A stretch of 64,000 nucleotides of DNA from Marisediminitalea aggregata (lineage in GTDB: Bacteria > Pseudomonadota > Gammaproteobacteria > Enterobacterales > Alteromonadaceae), in NCBI RefSeq assembly GCF_900129565.1, contig NZ_FQWD01000004.1, positions 558,001-622,000 of the forward strand. Reading direction: 5' to 3'. The first letter of the stretch is position 1. Each line of letters opens with the position of its first letter. The notes under the pieces are model-generated. The model saw nothing but the letters and a program-made list of their open reading frames with translations. It was not told the origin of the DNA and ran no database searches. Positions 53,446 through 62,629 of this stretch are shown in pieces. The translations under genes and the position numbers were made by a program.

Positions 53446-55325
53446 AATTTGCCGCTTTAACCCTAAGTCTGAGTCTGGGGTTGCTGTTAACCGGCTGCTC
53501 GGGAACAGCATCCACGCAAGCACACACAGGACCTACGACGCCTATTGAACTTAACGAAATCCAGATAAAAGGTGAACACTTACTACCGGTTGCAAACTAT
53601 ACGTTATCGGGCTGGTTGGTTGTTAGTGAGCACACTGGATTACACTGGCTGTCGCCAGATTACCAAACACTCGGGCACTGGCAGGGTCACTTTAGTCAGG
53701 CCGATTGGCGTTGGCTGGACGCCCAGACATTGGTGATCACCACGCTGGATAACAATACCAGCGCTATGCAGGTGTTCACACTGGATACAACATCAGGCGA
53801 GTTTAACTCGCGATTGCTTGCGCATGCTGACCTAGCAGATCGCGAAACCGTTTGCCTGCAAAAATCACAGGCTGATTTGTTTGTGTTTAGCACCGATGCC
53901 CGCGGTTTACTGACACATTCGCTGTTACTGCCCGGACAAGAGGATTGGCAAATAACGGATATACGCACCCTGATGGTGGGCCCTAATATTTCTTCCTGCA
54001 GTGTTGCCGATGCATCAGGCACGCTCTATCTAGCAGAAGAGGAAATCGGCATATGGCAATACGCCGCCGAGCCAGAGGGTGAAAATACCCGAAACTTAGA
54101 CTATTTTGCCAATGCACCGGAGATCGAATCCGTATCAGCTCTGAGTGAAGAGGTGTATTTTACCGTAGCGACCAATGAAGCCCTCATTCATATGCGTGGT
54201 TCAGAGAATACAAGCTGGCAGGTCGATGACACTCTCGAACTGAAAAGCATCAGTGTTACCGGGACTTCACAGGGCCTGCAAGCCGGTATTTATGACGAAG
54301 CCAGTCACACCTTGTTTGCCGTGAAATTACCGGGAGCAGGAGTTAAAAAGACACCTGAAAAACAAAGCATCATGCTCACCGCCGACGCTCAAACCGCCCC
54401 GGTAAACCGGTATGGTGATGCCGCCGACGATCCGGCTTTCTGGATAAACCCACAATCCCCCTCAGACAGCCTCATTCTTGGAACTGACAAAAAATTTGGC
54501 CTCAATGTCTATACGTTGGATGGCAGTCTGCGTCAAACCCTGCCAGTAGGACGAGTGAACAATGTGGATGTGCGCCAGGCTATTCAAACTGCACAAGGCA
54601 GTATTGATATAGCCGTAGCAAGCAACCGCTCATCACAATCTCTGTCGGTATTCAGTATCGACAATCAAGGTACCGTTGCATTGCTGGACAACGTGCCCAC
54701 TGGTCTGTCGGATGTGTATGGGCTGTGTACCGGTTTAATCAACGCTCAATTACACGTGGTGGTGAATGACACCGATGGGCGTTTTCAGCATTACGCGCTA
54801 ACCTTTAAAGACACGACGGTAAGTGCGCAGCGTCTGAACGAATTCACCCTGCCCAGCCAGCCTGAAGGCTGTGTCATTGACGATAACACCGGCACACTTT
54901 ATTACGGTGAAGAGTCGACCGGCGTTTGGAAGCGTTCGCTGGTAACGGATGCCTCTGCCCCCACGTTGATTGCGGCGGTAAATGAGCAGGTACACGCAGA
55001 TATTGAAGGCATGGATATTTACCGCTACGAGCAGCAGCGCTACCTGATAGTATCCAGCCAGGGAAACAGCCGTTTCGCTGTTTATGCGCTGGACGATAAT
55101 CACCGCCTGCTCGGCACATTTGGTGTCGCTATGAACCCGCTTGCAGGTATCGACGGCGTCTCGGAAACCGACGGACTCGCAGCTACGTCTCATAATTTGG
55201 GGCCGCAATACCCGAACGGATTGTTAGTGGTGCAGGACGGGCGCAATGTCATGCCGGCAGCGCCACAAAACTTCAAAATTATTGACGGCAATAAAATCGC
55301 GCGGTTCATTCAACAACGTCGTTAA
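53442..55325 (+). CDS. Tandem beta-propeller phytase lipoprotein
   Basis: 627 residues. The lipoprotein signal ends LLLTGC (cysteine about 19). The C-terminal half (about 300-627) is a beta-propeller phytase: YGDAADDPAFWINPQSPSDSLILGTDKKFGLNVYTLDGSLRQTL, ASNRSSQSLSVFSID, EGCVIDDNTGTLYYGEESTGVWK and VSETDGLAA are the calcium and phosphate-binding blocks. The N-terminal half (about 25-290) has weaker but similar propeller strands (CSVADASGTLYLAEEEIGIWQY), as in dual-domain phytases. Hydrolyses phytate to lower inositol phosphates. Third gene of the receptor/phosphatase/phytase set. Confidence 0.9.
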   Translation: MKFAALTLSLSLGLLLTGCSGTASTQAHTGPTTPIELNEIQIKGEHLLPVANYTLSGWLVVSEHTGLHWLSPDYQTLGHWQGHFSQADWRWLDAQTLVITTLDNNTSAMQVFTLDTTSGEFNSRLLAHADLADRETVCLQKSQADLFVFSTDARGLLTHSLLLPGQEDWQITDIRTLMVGPNISSCSVADASGTLYLAEEEIGIWQYAAEPEGENTRNLDYFANAPEIESVSALSEEVYFTVATNEALIHMRGSENTSWQVDDTLELKSISVTGTSQGLQAGIYDEASHTLFAVKLPGAGVKKTPEKQSIMLTADAQTAPVNRYGDAADDPAFWINPQSPSDSLILGTDKKFGLNVYTLDGSLRQTLPVGRVNNVDVRQAIQTAQGSIDIAVASNRSSQSLSVFSIDNQGTVALLDNVPTGLSDVYGLCTGLINAQLHVVVNDTDGRFQHYALTFKDTTVSAQRLNEFTLPSQPEGCVIDDNTGTLYYGEESTGVWKRSLVTDASAPTLIAAVNEQVHADIEGMDIYRYEQQRYLIVSSQGNSRFAVYALDDNHRLLGTFGVAMNPLAGIDGVSETDGLAATSHNLGPQYPNGLLVVQDGRNVMPAAPQNFKIIDGNKIARFIQQRR

Positions 55326-55604
55326 CTGCGCTTCAACCAGAGCCCTGGACCGGATAACCCGGGGCTCCCCGAGACTTCCTTCCTCCGCACGATTATCACT
55401 TTGCATACTTGTGTATTCAGATTTATACATAACACACGCTTAAATACCATAAGATTACCAATAGTCACATTTGTCACATAAAGCAATGAAGAACATCCGA
55501 CGAGTTACACTAAAGCAGTAATTTTTAACAATTACGCGAAGATAACTTGCAGGATTACGAAAATGACAAATACTTAGGTTAACGAAAAAGCCCCGGAGTG
55601 CTGC

Positions 55605-55970
55605 ATGAGTTTATCGGTACTGGTAGCGGATGATTCCAAGCTATCTCGGCGTAGTGTAATACGCGCGTTGCCGCCAGAATTGGAAGTCACCATTGAAGAA
55701 GCCACTAATGGCAAAGAAGCCATCGACAAGCTGTCGGTGCAGCCATTTCAACTATTGCTGCTTGATTTAACCATGCCCGAAGTCGATGGCGTGGGTGTGC
55801 TCGAATATTTATCTAATCAGTCCAGCTCGCCCAGCGTAATTGTGATTAGCGCTGACTTTCAACCGGAAAAACAACGAATTGTGATGTCCCTCGGGGCAAA
55901 GAAGTTCCTTCGTAAGCCACTCGACAAAGAAGAGTTGGCGATGACGCTTTTCGAGTTGGGTTACCTATGA
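55605..55970 (+). CDS. CheY-like single-domain response regulator
   Basis: 121 residues. Acid pocket D9 and D10, phosphoacceptor D54 in LLLLDLTMPEVDG, switch serine in VIVISADF and lysine in FLRKPLDKEEL. No output domain. Its stop overlaps the start of the CheC-like gene by 4 bp. Acts downstream of the soluble histidine kinase two genes away (inference). Confidence 0.95.
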   Translation: MSLSVLVADDSKLSRRSVIRALPPELEVTIEEATNGKEAIDKLSVQPFQLLLLDLTMPEVDGVGVLEYLSNQSSSPSVIVISADFQPEKQRIVMSLGAKKFLRKPLDKEELAMTLFELGYL

Positions 55971-56551
55971 ACGATGCTATTGCTTTCACTGAAGACCAGC
56001 GAGACGCCCTGCAAGAGCTCATGAACATTTCAATGGGTCAGGCTGCCAATAGTCTTGCGCATTTAATCGAAACAAAGATAGGTATATCTATACCTAACAT
56101 TACCGCCGTTACGCCAGAACAATTGTTCGAGATGGTGAGGCATAATCAAGAGGCTCATTACACCCGCCAGTCGTTTATGGGCGATATTCATGGCGAGGTC
56201 ATGTCCATTTTGTCGCAATCTGGTTTGGCTGAGGTGGCAGAACTCATGGAGTACGAGCAACCACTGTCCGACGCAGATATAAAAGAGACCATTCTGGAAC
56301 TGTGTAATATTCTGGCCGGCGCCTGTTTGTCGGGTTTGTCTGAACAACTCGAGCTGACCACCAATTTGCAAATGCCTACCTTGTTTCAGCCTGAGAAGCA
56401 TGATTTTAATCAGCTGGGCTGGCAACACAGTCTGGTAATGGAGGTCAAATTTGATATCCAGATCTCTTCGTTTACCATGCGGGTTGTATTTTGCCTGGAC
56501 GACGCATCACTGCATAAACTCACCTCGACGATTGATGAGTTACTGGGCTAG
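55967..56551 (+). CDS. CheC-like phosphatase/chemotaxis protein
   Basis: 194 residues with two CheC-type active-site helices: DALQELMNISMGQAANSL (E17, N20) and ETILELCNILAGACLSGL (E111, N114). CheC and CheX proteins dephosphorylate CheY. Here it is coupled by a 4-bp overlap to a CheY-like gene and followed 6 bp later by a histidine kinase gene, so it probably dephosphorylates that CheY-like protein. Confidence 0.85.
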   Translation: MNDAIAFTEDQRDALQELMNISMGQAANSLAHLIETKIGISIPNITAVTPEQLFEMVRHNQEAHYTRQSFMGDIHGEVMSILSQSGLAEVAELMEYEQPLSDADIKETILELCNILAGACLSGLSEQLELTTNLQMPTLFQPEKHDFNQLGWQHSLVMEVKFDIQISSFTMRVVFCLDDASLHKLTSTIDELLG

Positions 56552-56557
56552 CGGGAA

Positions 56558-57889
56558 ATGGATAACCCCCTACTCAACAAACTCCCGATTGGGATTTGTT
56601 TAGTCAACCAGGATTATATCATTACGCATTTGAATGCGTTCTTTCTTGATCGCATGGCATCAGAACTGCGCGACGAAGCCATTGGAAAACCTATCGGTGA
56701 CGTGTTTCCAGAGCAGATAAAGTTTTTGAAACGGCGTATTAAGTCGGTATTTGTGTTGAAACACCCCAGTTTTAGCTACTGGGAACAACGACCGCATATC
56801 TTCCCGTTTAAAAGTAGCCGACCGATTACCGGCGAAGAAACACAGATGGTACAAAACATGGAAATTGTGCCACACAAAGACCCCGACACCGGCCAGCTCT
56901 GTGCTTGTATCCTGATCCAGGATGTCACTGCACAGGCGAGTTACTTTAAGGCGCAGGCGCAGTTGGCCGAGGAATTAAAGGCCGAGCACGAGGCGCAACG
57001 CAAACTGATCCGCAAACTGGACCGCGCACAGGCACAACTGATTCAGGCTGAAAAAATGGCATCGACCGGTCAGTTAGCCGCCGGTATAGCCCACGAAATC
57101 AATAACCCTATGGGGTTTATTACCGCCAATCTGAATACCCTTGAACAGTATGCAAAACACCTGCTCGACGCCTGCCAGGCCAGCCGGGACCTGGTGGAAA
57201 TACACAGTGATACCGAACTGCAGCAACAATTTAATCAGATTATTCAATCCAACCACGTCGATTTAGTCAGCGAAGACATCGCCCCGCTTATCGAAGAGTC
57301 GAAAGACGGCCTCAAACGGGTGCGTGAGATTGTTTCCACACTGCGCTCTTTTGCGGAAGATACACAAACCGGCTGGGGGCTGCTGAATCTCGACGAAACC
57401 GCCAACCAACTGGTGCAACTCATTGGCGTGCAATACAAAGCGCCGACTTACAAAGTGCAATGCGAACCGCCAAACCTGAAGTGGTATTGTGAATCAGCCA
57501 GTCTGAAACAAGCCCTAACCAACGTGCTCATGAATGCCGCCCAGTCTATCACCGACAAAGGGTTGGTTATGTTATCTATTCAGCAGCGCGGCGCCATGCT
57601 GCATATAAAAATCCTCGACACGGGTTGCGGTATCAATGAGAAACACCTTGGGCGCATTTTTGAACCCTTCTTCACAACCCGCCCGGAAGGCCAGGGTCAG
57701 GGGCTCGGTTTGTCTGTAGCCTACACGGCCATTGAAAATCACAAAGGCAAAATGGTAGCCAACAGCAAGCCCGGAAAAGGTACCGTCATTGAAATATTGC
57801 TGCCAGCCTTGTCCGAGAAACAGGCAGAACCACAGGATGACGAAAATTCTTCATTGGCTGCATCCACTCAGCAACCCGAATCGTTATAA
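56558..57889 (+). CDS. Soluble PAS-domain sensor histidine kinase
   Basis: 443 residues, no membrane segment. N-terminal PAS-like domain (about 5-125; GICLVNQDYIITHLNAFFLDRM), coiled-coil linker (about 130-170), HisKA with phosphoacceptor H179 in GQLAAGIAHEINNPMGFITANL, and HATPase with N-box NVLMNAAQSI, G1 DTGCGI and G2 GQGLGLSVAYTAIENHKG. Cytoplasmic kinase of the CheY/CheC set; the third gene of the operon. Signal unknown. Confidence 0.93.
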   Translation: MDNPLLNKLPIGICLVNQDYIITHLNAFFLDRMASELRDEAIGKPIGDVFPEQIKFLKRRIKSVFVLKHPSFSYWEQRPHIFPFKSSRPITGEETQMVQNMEIVPHKDPDTGQLCACILIQDVTAQASYFKAQAQLAEELKAEHEAQRKLIRKLDRAQAQLIQAEKMASTGQLAAGIAHEINNPMGFITANLNTLEQYAKHLLDACQASRDLVEIHSDTELQQQFNQIIQSNHVDLVSEDIAPLIEESKDGLKRVREIVSTLRSFAEDTQTGWGLLNLDETANQLVQLIGVQYKAPTYKVQCEPPNLKWYCESASLKQALTNVLMNAAQSITDKGLVMLSIQQRGAMLHIKILDTGCGINEKHLGRIFEPFFTTRPEGQGQGLGLSVAYTAIENHKGKMVANSKPGKGTVIEILLPALSEKQAEPQDDENSSLAASTQQPESL

Positions 57890-57927
57890 CTATGTGCAAA
57901 GTGATTTACCAGTGCGACACGCTTACA

Positions 57928-57955
57928 TGCTGCCTTGGTCATTTTACACATCGAT
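57928..57955 (+). promoter_or_regulatory. Candidate ECF-sigma promoter of the sigma factor gene
   Basis: TGCTGCC (57928-57934), 17 bp, CGAT (57952-57955), 39 bases before the sigma ATG. The same layout, TGCATCC-N17-CGTA, occurs before the DUF4331 gene. Resembles ECF promoters of the TGATCC/CGTA type (family knowledge) and would make the sigma factor autoregulated. Confidence 0.4.
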
Positions 57956-57994
57956 AAAAACAGAACATTAACGCAAGAACCCATTGAGGCTGTT

Positions 57995-58531
57995 ATGGAG
58001 CAAGAAACCCTGTTCCCGCTGTTACGCGGAACAGCTCAGGGGAACCGAGAGGATTTCGCTGAGCTATATAAAGTTGCCAGTCCACAGGTATTTGCTGTTG
58101 TGCTCAAGCTACTTAAACACAAAGAGCTTGCAGAAGAAGCAACACAGGATGCCTTTATTAAAGTGTGGCACAACGCAGCAAATTACCAGAGAGCAAGAGG
58201 CACTGTGCTTACCTGGATTATTAGTATTGCCCGCTACCGCGCGCTCGACATGCTTCGCTATCAGCGCGTAAGAAAGACTGAAGATACCGAGCCCGATAGT
58301 ATGGCTAGTGACGAAGAGAACAATTTCGAGTTGGAGGCGAAACTTTCTCACCCAAAGCTTGAGAGCTGCCTCGACGAACTGGATGCTCAACAGCGGCAAG
58401 CCATTCACCTGGCTTACTTTAATGGTCTATCCCACCTTGAAGTTGTTCAACATTTGTCATCACCACTTGGCACCATTAAAAGCTGGATCCGCCGTGGCTT
58501 GGTGAGCTTACAGAGGTGTTTGTCATTATGA
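57995..58531 (+). CDS. ECF RNA polymerase sigma factor
   Basis: 178 residues from ATG 57995 (GAGG site 8 bases upstream); a longer frame from 57935 lacks one. Sigma region 2 is about 12-80 (EDFAELYKVASPQVFAVVLKLLKHKELAEEATQDAFIKVWHNA) and region 4 about 120-175 (LDELDAQQRQAIHLAYFNGLSHLEVVQHLSSPLGTIKSWIRRGLVSL). No region 3. Its stop overlaps the anti-sigma start by 4 bp. Confidence 0.95.
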   Translation: MEQETLFPLLRGTAQGNREDFAELYKVASPQVFAVVLKLLKHKELAEEATQDAFIKVWHNAANYQRARGTVLTWIISIARYRALDMLRYQRVRKTEDTEPDSMASDEENNFELEAKLSHPKLESCLDELDAQQRQAIHLAYFNGLSHLEVVQHLSSPLGTIKSWIRRGLVSLQRCLSL

Positions 58532-59226
58532 ATTATGCCAAAGAGACACTGTGTAATGCGTTGGCGGCGGAGTACGTTCTGGGTACCTTGAAAGGCAAAG
58601 CCCGCCAACGCTACGAAACCCTGATGATGGAAAATCAAACCATCCGCGAAACCACCTGGCTTTGGGAGCAACACCTCAACGGCTTGGGCGAAGGTCTGAA
58701 GCCTGTGCAGCCGCCCCCGTCGGTGTGGAATAACATTCAGCAAAAATTAGGCTGGGTAGCTCAATCCGACAATGTCGTTACACTCAAGCCTGAGAAGTCC
58801 AACAGCAAGCGTTGGCAGGTTCTGGCAGGGCTAAGTACGGCGGCGGTACTGCTGATTGTGCTTTTAATGCCATTAACCCAGCCAACCGTAGAGCCAAACA
58901 TTTCCAGTGTAGCCGTAGTAACCGATCAGGCGCATCAACCCTTGTGGCTCATTGAGCTGTCTGACAATCATATCTTTACGCGTGCAACCAGTAATCTGGT
59001 GGCACAACAAAATAAAGATTATGAGTTATGGATGGTGCCGGATGATGGCAGCGCCCCGGTTTCACTTGGCCTGTTACCTAAAACGGGTGACGTACAGTTG
59101 GTCAGACCGTCACAACTCACTCTGGCCGGCGTTTCTGCCCTTGCAGTAAGCCTTGAGCCACTCGGCGGCTCACCGTCAGGCTCTCCCACCGAAGTGTTGT
59201 ACATTTCACCACTTACCAAAGTGTAA
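58528..59226 (+). CDS. Anti-sigma factor (RskA-like)
   Basis: 232 residues starting in the ATGA overlap with the sigma gene. The N-terminal cytoplasmic anti-sigma domain (about 1-75; CNALAAEYVLGTLKGKARQRYETLMMENQTIRE) lacks zinc-binding motifs, as in RskA. One membrane segment is near 96-115 (LAGLSTAAVLLIVLLMPLT). The periplasmic C-terminal domain contains DYELWMVPDDGSAPVSLGLLP, the RskA/DUF-type hallmark. Inhibits the adjacent sigma factor until a signal releases it. Confidence 0.92.
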   Translation: MNYAKETLCNALAAEYVLGTLKGKARQRYETLMMENQTIRETTWLWEQHLNGLGEGLKPVQPPPSVWNNIQQKLGWVAQSDNVVTLKPEKSNSKRWQVLAGLSTAAVLLIVLLMPLTQPTVEPNISSVAVVTDQAHQPLWLIELSDNHIFTRATSNLVAQQNKDYELWMVPDDGSAPVSLGLLPKTGDVQLVRPSQLTLAGVSALAVSLEPLGGSPSGSPTEVLYISPLTKV

Positions 59227-59233
59227 TTTCGTG

Positions 59234-59257
59234 TGAGCTCTCAGCATTGAGAGCTCA
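59234..59257 (+). terminator. Hairpin after anti-sigma gene
   Basis: TGAGCTCTCA-GCAT-TGAGAGCTCA is a perfect 10-bp stem just after the anti-sigma stop. It is followed by only a few T, so a partial terminator. Confidence 0.6.
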
Positions 59258-59321
59258 TCGTTTCCACTCGACTATTGTTTTATTTGCCCTCTTAAAAAAT
59301 TATTATTTTTTTAACATTTTC

Positions 59322-59349
59322 TGCATCCACATCGAATCCCTCAGTCGTA
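59322..59349 (+). promoter_or_regulatory. Candidate ECF-sigma promoter before DUF4331 gene
   Basis: TGCATCC (59322-59328), 17 bp, CGTA (59346-59349), 80 bases before the DUF4331 ATG. Same layout as the element before the sigma gene. Suggests the DUF4331-lipoprotein-TPR operon belongs to the regulon of the upstream ECF sigma factor. Confidence 0.45.
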
Positions 59350-59429
59350 CGGCTAAATAAGAGAAGCTGAAAACACCTTCAACTTCTTATTGGAACTCAC
59401 GACAACACACACCCAAATGGGGATTTGAT

Positions 59430-61007
59430 ATGAATAAAATACGTTTGCCAATCTTACTAAGCAGCCTTGCAATTACCACACTTGCAAGTGCTTCCAGCCA
59501 CCGCGAGGCACCTAATATTGCCCGCTCGCCGGCGCTGGATAGTACTGACTTCTACGCTTTTAACAGCTACGAAGAGGGTCGCGATGGGTTTGTTACCCTG
59601 ATTGCGAATTATATTCCTCTGCAAGATGCCTATGGCGGCCCTAACTACTTCGCTATGGATCCGGCTGCGGTTTACGCCATTCACATCGACAACGACGGCG
59701 ATGCAATGGAAGACCTTACCTTTACCTGGCAGTTTACGTCTAACCTGGCGGCAAACAATGAAGGTATCGCGCTAAATATCGGCCCTGCAGACAATCAACG
59801 AGCAGTGAAGGTCCCGCTGAAAAACATCGGTCCAATCAGCGCTGATGACATGAGTGCGGCGAATTTTTCAGAGTCTTATACCTTTGCCATGATCGAAGGC
59901 GGTATGCGCGATGGCACTAAAACTATGCTCAGTACTGAAGGCAGCATGGGCTTTGCCAAGCCGCTGGACTACATCGGGAATAAAACCTTTAGCTCTGCCG
60001 CGGAATATGCACGGTATGCAGACCAGTTTGTATATAACGTATCTGTGCCTAACTGTGAGATGCCAGCGCGAGTATTCGTCGGTCAGCGCAAAGACCCGTT
60101 TGTGGTCAACCTTGGAAAAACCTTCGACTTGGTTAACTACGTACCAGTAGAAGGTGACAGTGCACCAGGTGCTAACGATGCTGGTGGGTTCCCGGGCGGC
60201 ATTACACAAGATGACAGCAATGACGATCTTGCAGACAAAAACGTTACCAGCATTGCATTGGAAATCCACGCTAGCTGCATCACTGGTGACGGCAACGGCA
60301 CTATTGGCACCTGGACGACAGCCAGTTTGCCGCAAGGCCGCGTATTAAACCCGAATGCCACGTTTAGCAAGCCAGATGTGCAACAAGGCCCGCTAACGCA
60401 GGTATCAAGACTGGGGAATCCGTTGGTAAACGAACTGGTAATCGGTATTGGTGACAAAGACCGTTTCTCTACTGCGCATCCCAAAGACGATGGTCAGTTT
60501 GCGGATTACGTAACACACCCAGCGTTACCGGAACTACTCAATATCCTGTTTAAAGATGCGGTTAACACTACCCTGGGCGCCAATTTGGACACGCTGGCTC
60601 CAACTAATATTCCTCGTATGGATTTGGTTACCGCGTTCCTGACCGGCTTCCCGGGCGTGAATCAGTTAGCCACCGTAACACCTTCAGAAATGCTGCGATT
60701 AAACACCGGTATTCCGGCGACGCCGGCAGATCAACAATCATGGGCAGGCGTAGCCGGTGACGACCTTGCAGGGTTCCCGAATGGCCGTCGCCCTGGTGAT
60801 GACGTTGTTGACATTGCGCTTCGTGTCGTTATGGGCCGCTTGTGCTACCCGATCCCGGTTAACGGTACTGATACAGATCTGGGACTCTGTACGCCTGATG
60901 ACGCCAACGTAGGTACAGTGCCATTTACCGACGGTGCGCCACTGGATGCGTCAATGATGGACAGCACCTTCCCTTATCTCGCTACGCCGCTGCCAGGTTC
61001 AGAATAG
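59430..61007 (+). CDS. Exported DUF4331 family protein
   Basis: 525 residues with a signal peptide ending at LASA. The mature start SSHREAPNIARSPALDSTDFYAFNSYEEGRDGFVTLIANYIPLQDAYGGPNYFAMDPAAVYAIHIDNDGDAMEDLTFTWQF is the diagnostic DUF4331 segment (SHREAP, then DxTDxYAF). The family often lies next to ECF sigma/anti-sigma pairs; its function is not known to me. First gene of a three-gene operon (10-bp and 36-bp gaps). Four cysteines (C210-type regions) could form disulfides in the periplasm. Confidence 0.9.
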   Translation: MNKIRLPILLSSLAITTLASASSHREAPNIARSPALDSTDFYAFNSYEEGRDGFVTLIANYIPLQDAYGGPNYFAMDPAAVYAIHIDNDGDAMEDLTFTWQFTSNLAANNEGIALNIGPADNQRAVKVPLKNIGPISADDMSAANFSESYTFAMIEGGMRDGTKTMLSTEGSMGFAKPLDYIGNKTFSSAAEYARYADQFVYNVSVPNCEMPARVFVGQRKDPFVVNLGKTFDLVNYVPVEGDSAPGANDAGGFPGGITQDDSNDDLADKNVTSIALEIHASCITGDGNGTIGTWTTASLPQGRVLNPNATFSKPDVQQGPLTQVSRLGNPLVNELVIGIGDKDRFSTAHPKDDGQFADYVTHPALPELLNILFKDAVNTTLGANLDTLAPTNIPRMDLVTAFLTGFPGVNQLATVTPSEMLRLNTGIPATPADQQSWAGVAGDDLAGFPNGRRPGDDVVDIALRVVMGRLCYPIPVNGTDTDLGLCTPDDANVGTVPFTDGAPLDASMMDSTFPYLATPLPGSE

Positions 61008-61016
61008 GAGAGCACA

Positions 61017-61517
61017 ATGAAAAGACTATCTTTATTGTCTCTTGCTGTAGTGGTGAGTCTTACTGGCTGCTTTGATTCGTCTGATGACGATAACACTGCA
61101 CAGAATACTAACCGGGCTCCTGAAGCTGACTCACGGGCACTGACAACGCAAACCGAAGTAGCCATTACTGACCAGCTTAATGCGACCGACGCTGACGGCG
61201 ACTCACTGACTTATGCGGTTTCCACGGGTCCTATGTTTGGTACCTTGAGCTTGTCATCAGGCGGTGCGTTTACCTATACCCCTGATAGTGAGTACACCGG
61301 CGCAGACAGCTTCAGTTACACAGTGTCTGATGGCACCGCCTTTGCGGTAACCGGGTTTATAGACATTACGATTGAAGCACTGGAGGTGTCTTTCAACGAC
61401 ACCGTAAGAACGGTGTTTACCCTCGACGCTAACGCCGAGCCTGTTAGCGTGAACGGACGGGAATACATCGAAGATGCCAATTCACCAGGTAACTTTGACG
61501 ACCTGTTAGACAATTAA
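61017..61517 (+). CDS. Cadherin-like lipoprotein
   Basis: 166 residues, lipoprotein signal ending SLTGC (about 19). After an acidic linker comes a cadherin/VCBS-like repeat (about 38-125; TDQLNATDADGDSLTYAVSTGPMFGTLSLSSGGAFTYTPDSEYTGADSFSYTVSDG), with the calcium-binding DADGDSLTY. A short C-terminal tail follows. Probably surface or periplasm anchored. Middle gene of the DUF4331 operon. Confidence 0.88.
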   Translation: MKRLSLLSLAVVVSLTGCFDSSDDDNTAQNTNRAPEADSRALTTQTEVAITDQLNATDADGDSLTYAVSTGPMFGTLSLSSGGAFTYTPDSEYTGADSFSYTVSDGTAFAVTGFIDITIEALEVSFNDTVRTVFTLDANAEPVSVNGREYIEDANSPGNFDDLLDN

Positions 61518-61553
61518 CCAACCGGCCAGGGACGGCTTCCTCAGGATGCAGCT

Positions 61554-62627
61554 ATGAAAAGAAAATCACTATTTCACATTCCTATTCTGGGCTCAATTAC
61601 CGCAGTTTGCATGACGGTAATCGCAATGTTGATCCTCGAAATTAACACTGCGTTTGCTCACGTGCACGGGCATGACGATCACAGCACGATTCAAACTACT
61701 TTCAGTCCTCGTCAAATTGAGCGCTTGCTGGCAAACAGCACCAGACCGGACTTTGATGCTCGTTGGTTAACGCCAGTCCTGAATTACTTTGAACACACTG
61801 CCATGGAGACCGACCTCACTTCAAGGCAGCGTATGTTTTACGCCAGACTACTTCAGCATGAACACCGATTCGACGAAGCGCAATTACAGCTTGAGATGTT
61901 GCTGGAGATGAACCCACTCAATACTCAGGCTCGACTGCTACTGGCTAACGTCGCACTGAATCAGGGACAGGCTGATGAGGCAATTTTGCTTTGCGAGCGC
62001 CTGATAGGACAAACTGACTTACTGGTCGCTACAACATGCCTGATGGAAGCGCGCATGCAGCAAAAACCCTCTGAAATACACTATGCGCAACTGCAAAAAG
62101 TCACACGCTTCAGTGAAAGGGCCCCTGTGCAGGTGCAAACCTGGATCAACGAAGTGTTGGCCGATATGGCGTTGTACACTGACAACCCCGAAGAAGCAAT
62201 TGCCTATTGTGAGAGGACAGAGCGCAGTGACTGGCCGGTGAGTACCTGGGTTGCCTGGTCGAAAGCCAAACTGCAAATGAATCAAGGCCAGGAAATTCTG
62301 ACACACCTGGCACCACTCATCGACAAAACTGCGGTTCCCAATGACAGCATGTTGCTTTACCTGGCGCTCGCAGAACAGCAGGTTGGCGGCGAGCATAAAT
62401 GGATAAAACAGATGGCTCAGCGGGTACAACTTAGAGAAGTGAACCAGGACACCTCGCATGCCGCCGAAGTTGCGCTCTATTATTTGTATTTAGCCGACGA
62501 GCCAGCTCAGGCACTCACCTGGGCAACCATAAACTGGGATAACGCCAAGTCGCTTAACGACCAGTTGCTGCTCGATCAGGCAAAGGCCGCTAATCAGGTG
62601 GCGATACAAAGTGAACATGCAGATTAG
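61554..62627 (+). CDS. Exported TPR-repeat protein
   Basis: 357 residues. One N-terminal membrane or signal segment (about 10-36), a histidine-rich stretch HVHGHDDHS just after it, then TPR-like helix pairs (about 90-340; FYARLLQHEHRFDEAQLQLEMLLEMNPLNTQARLLLANVALNQGQADEAILLCERLI). The histidine cluster could bind metal. Last gene of the DUF4331 operon; it ends three bases before the second copy of the structured repeat. TPR proteins are scaffolds; the function is unknown. Confidence 0.85.
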   Translation: MKRKSLFHIPILGSITAVCMTVIAMLILEINTAFAHVHGHDDHSTIQTTFSPRQIERLLANSTRPDFDARWLTPVLNYFEHTAMETDLTSRQRMFYARLLQHEHRFDEAQLQLEMLLEMNPLNTQARLLLANVALNQGQADEAILLCERLIGQTDLLVATTCLMEARMQQKPSEIHYAQLQKVTRFSERAPVQVQTWINEVLADMALYTDNPEEAIAYCERTERSDWPVSTWVAWSKAKLQMNQGQEILTHLAPLIDKTAVPNDSMLLYLALAEQQVGGEHKWIKQMAQRVQLREVNQDTSHAAEVALYYLYLADEPAQALTWATINWDNAKSLNDQLLLDQAKAANQVAIQSEHAD

Positions 62628-62629
62628 CT

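Noticed and set aside
55341-55366. Hairpin after the phytase gene
   Set aside because: AGCCCTGG/CCGGGGCT pairs with one wobble but has no T-tract, so a terminator is not supported.
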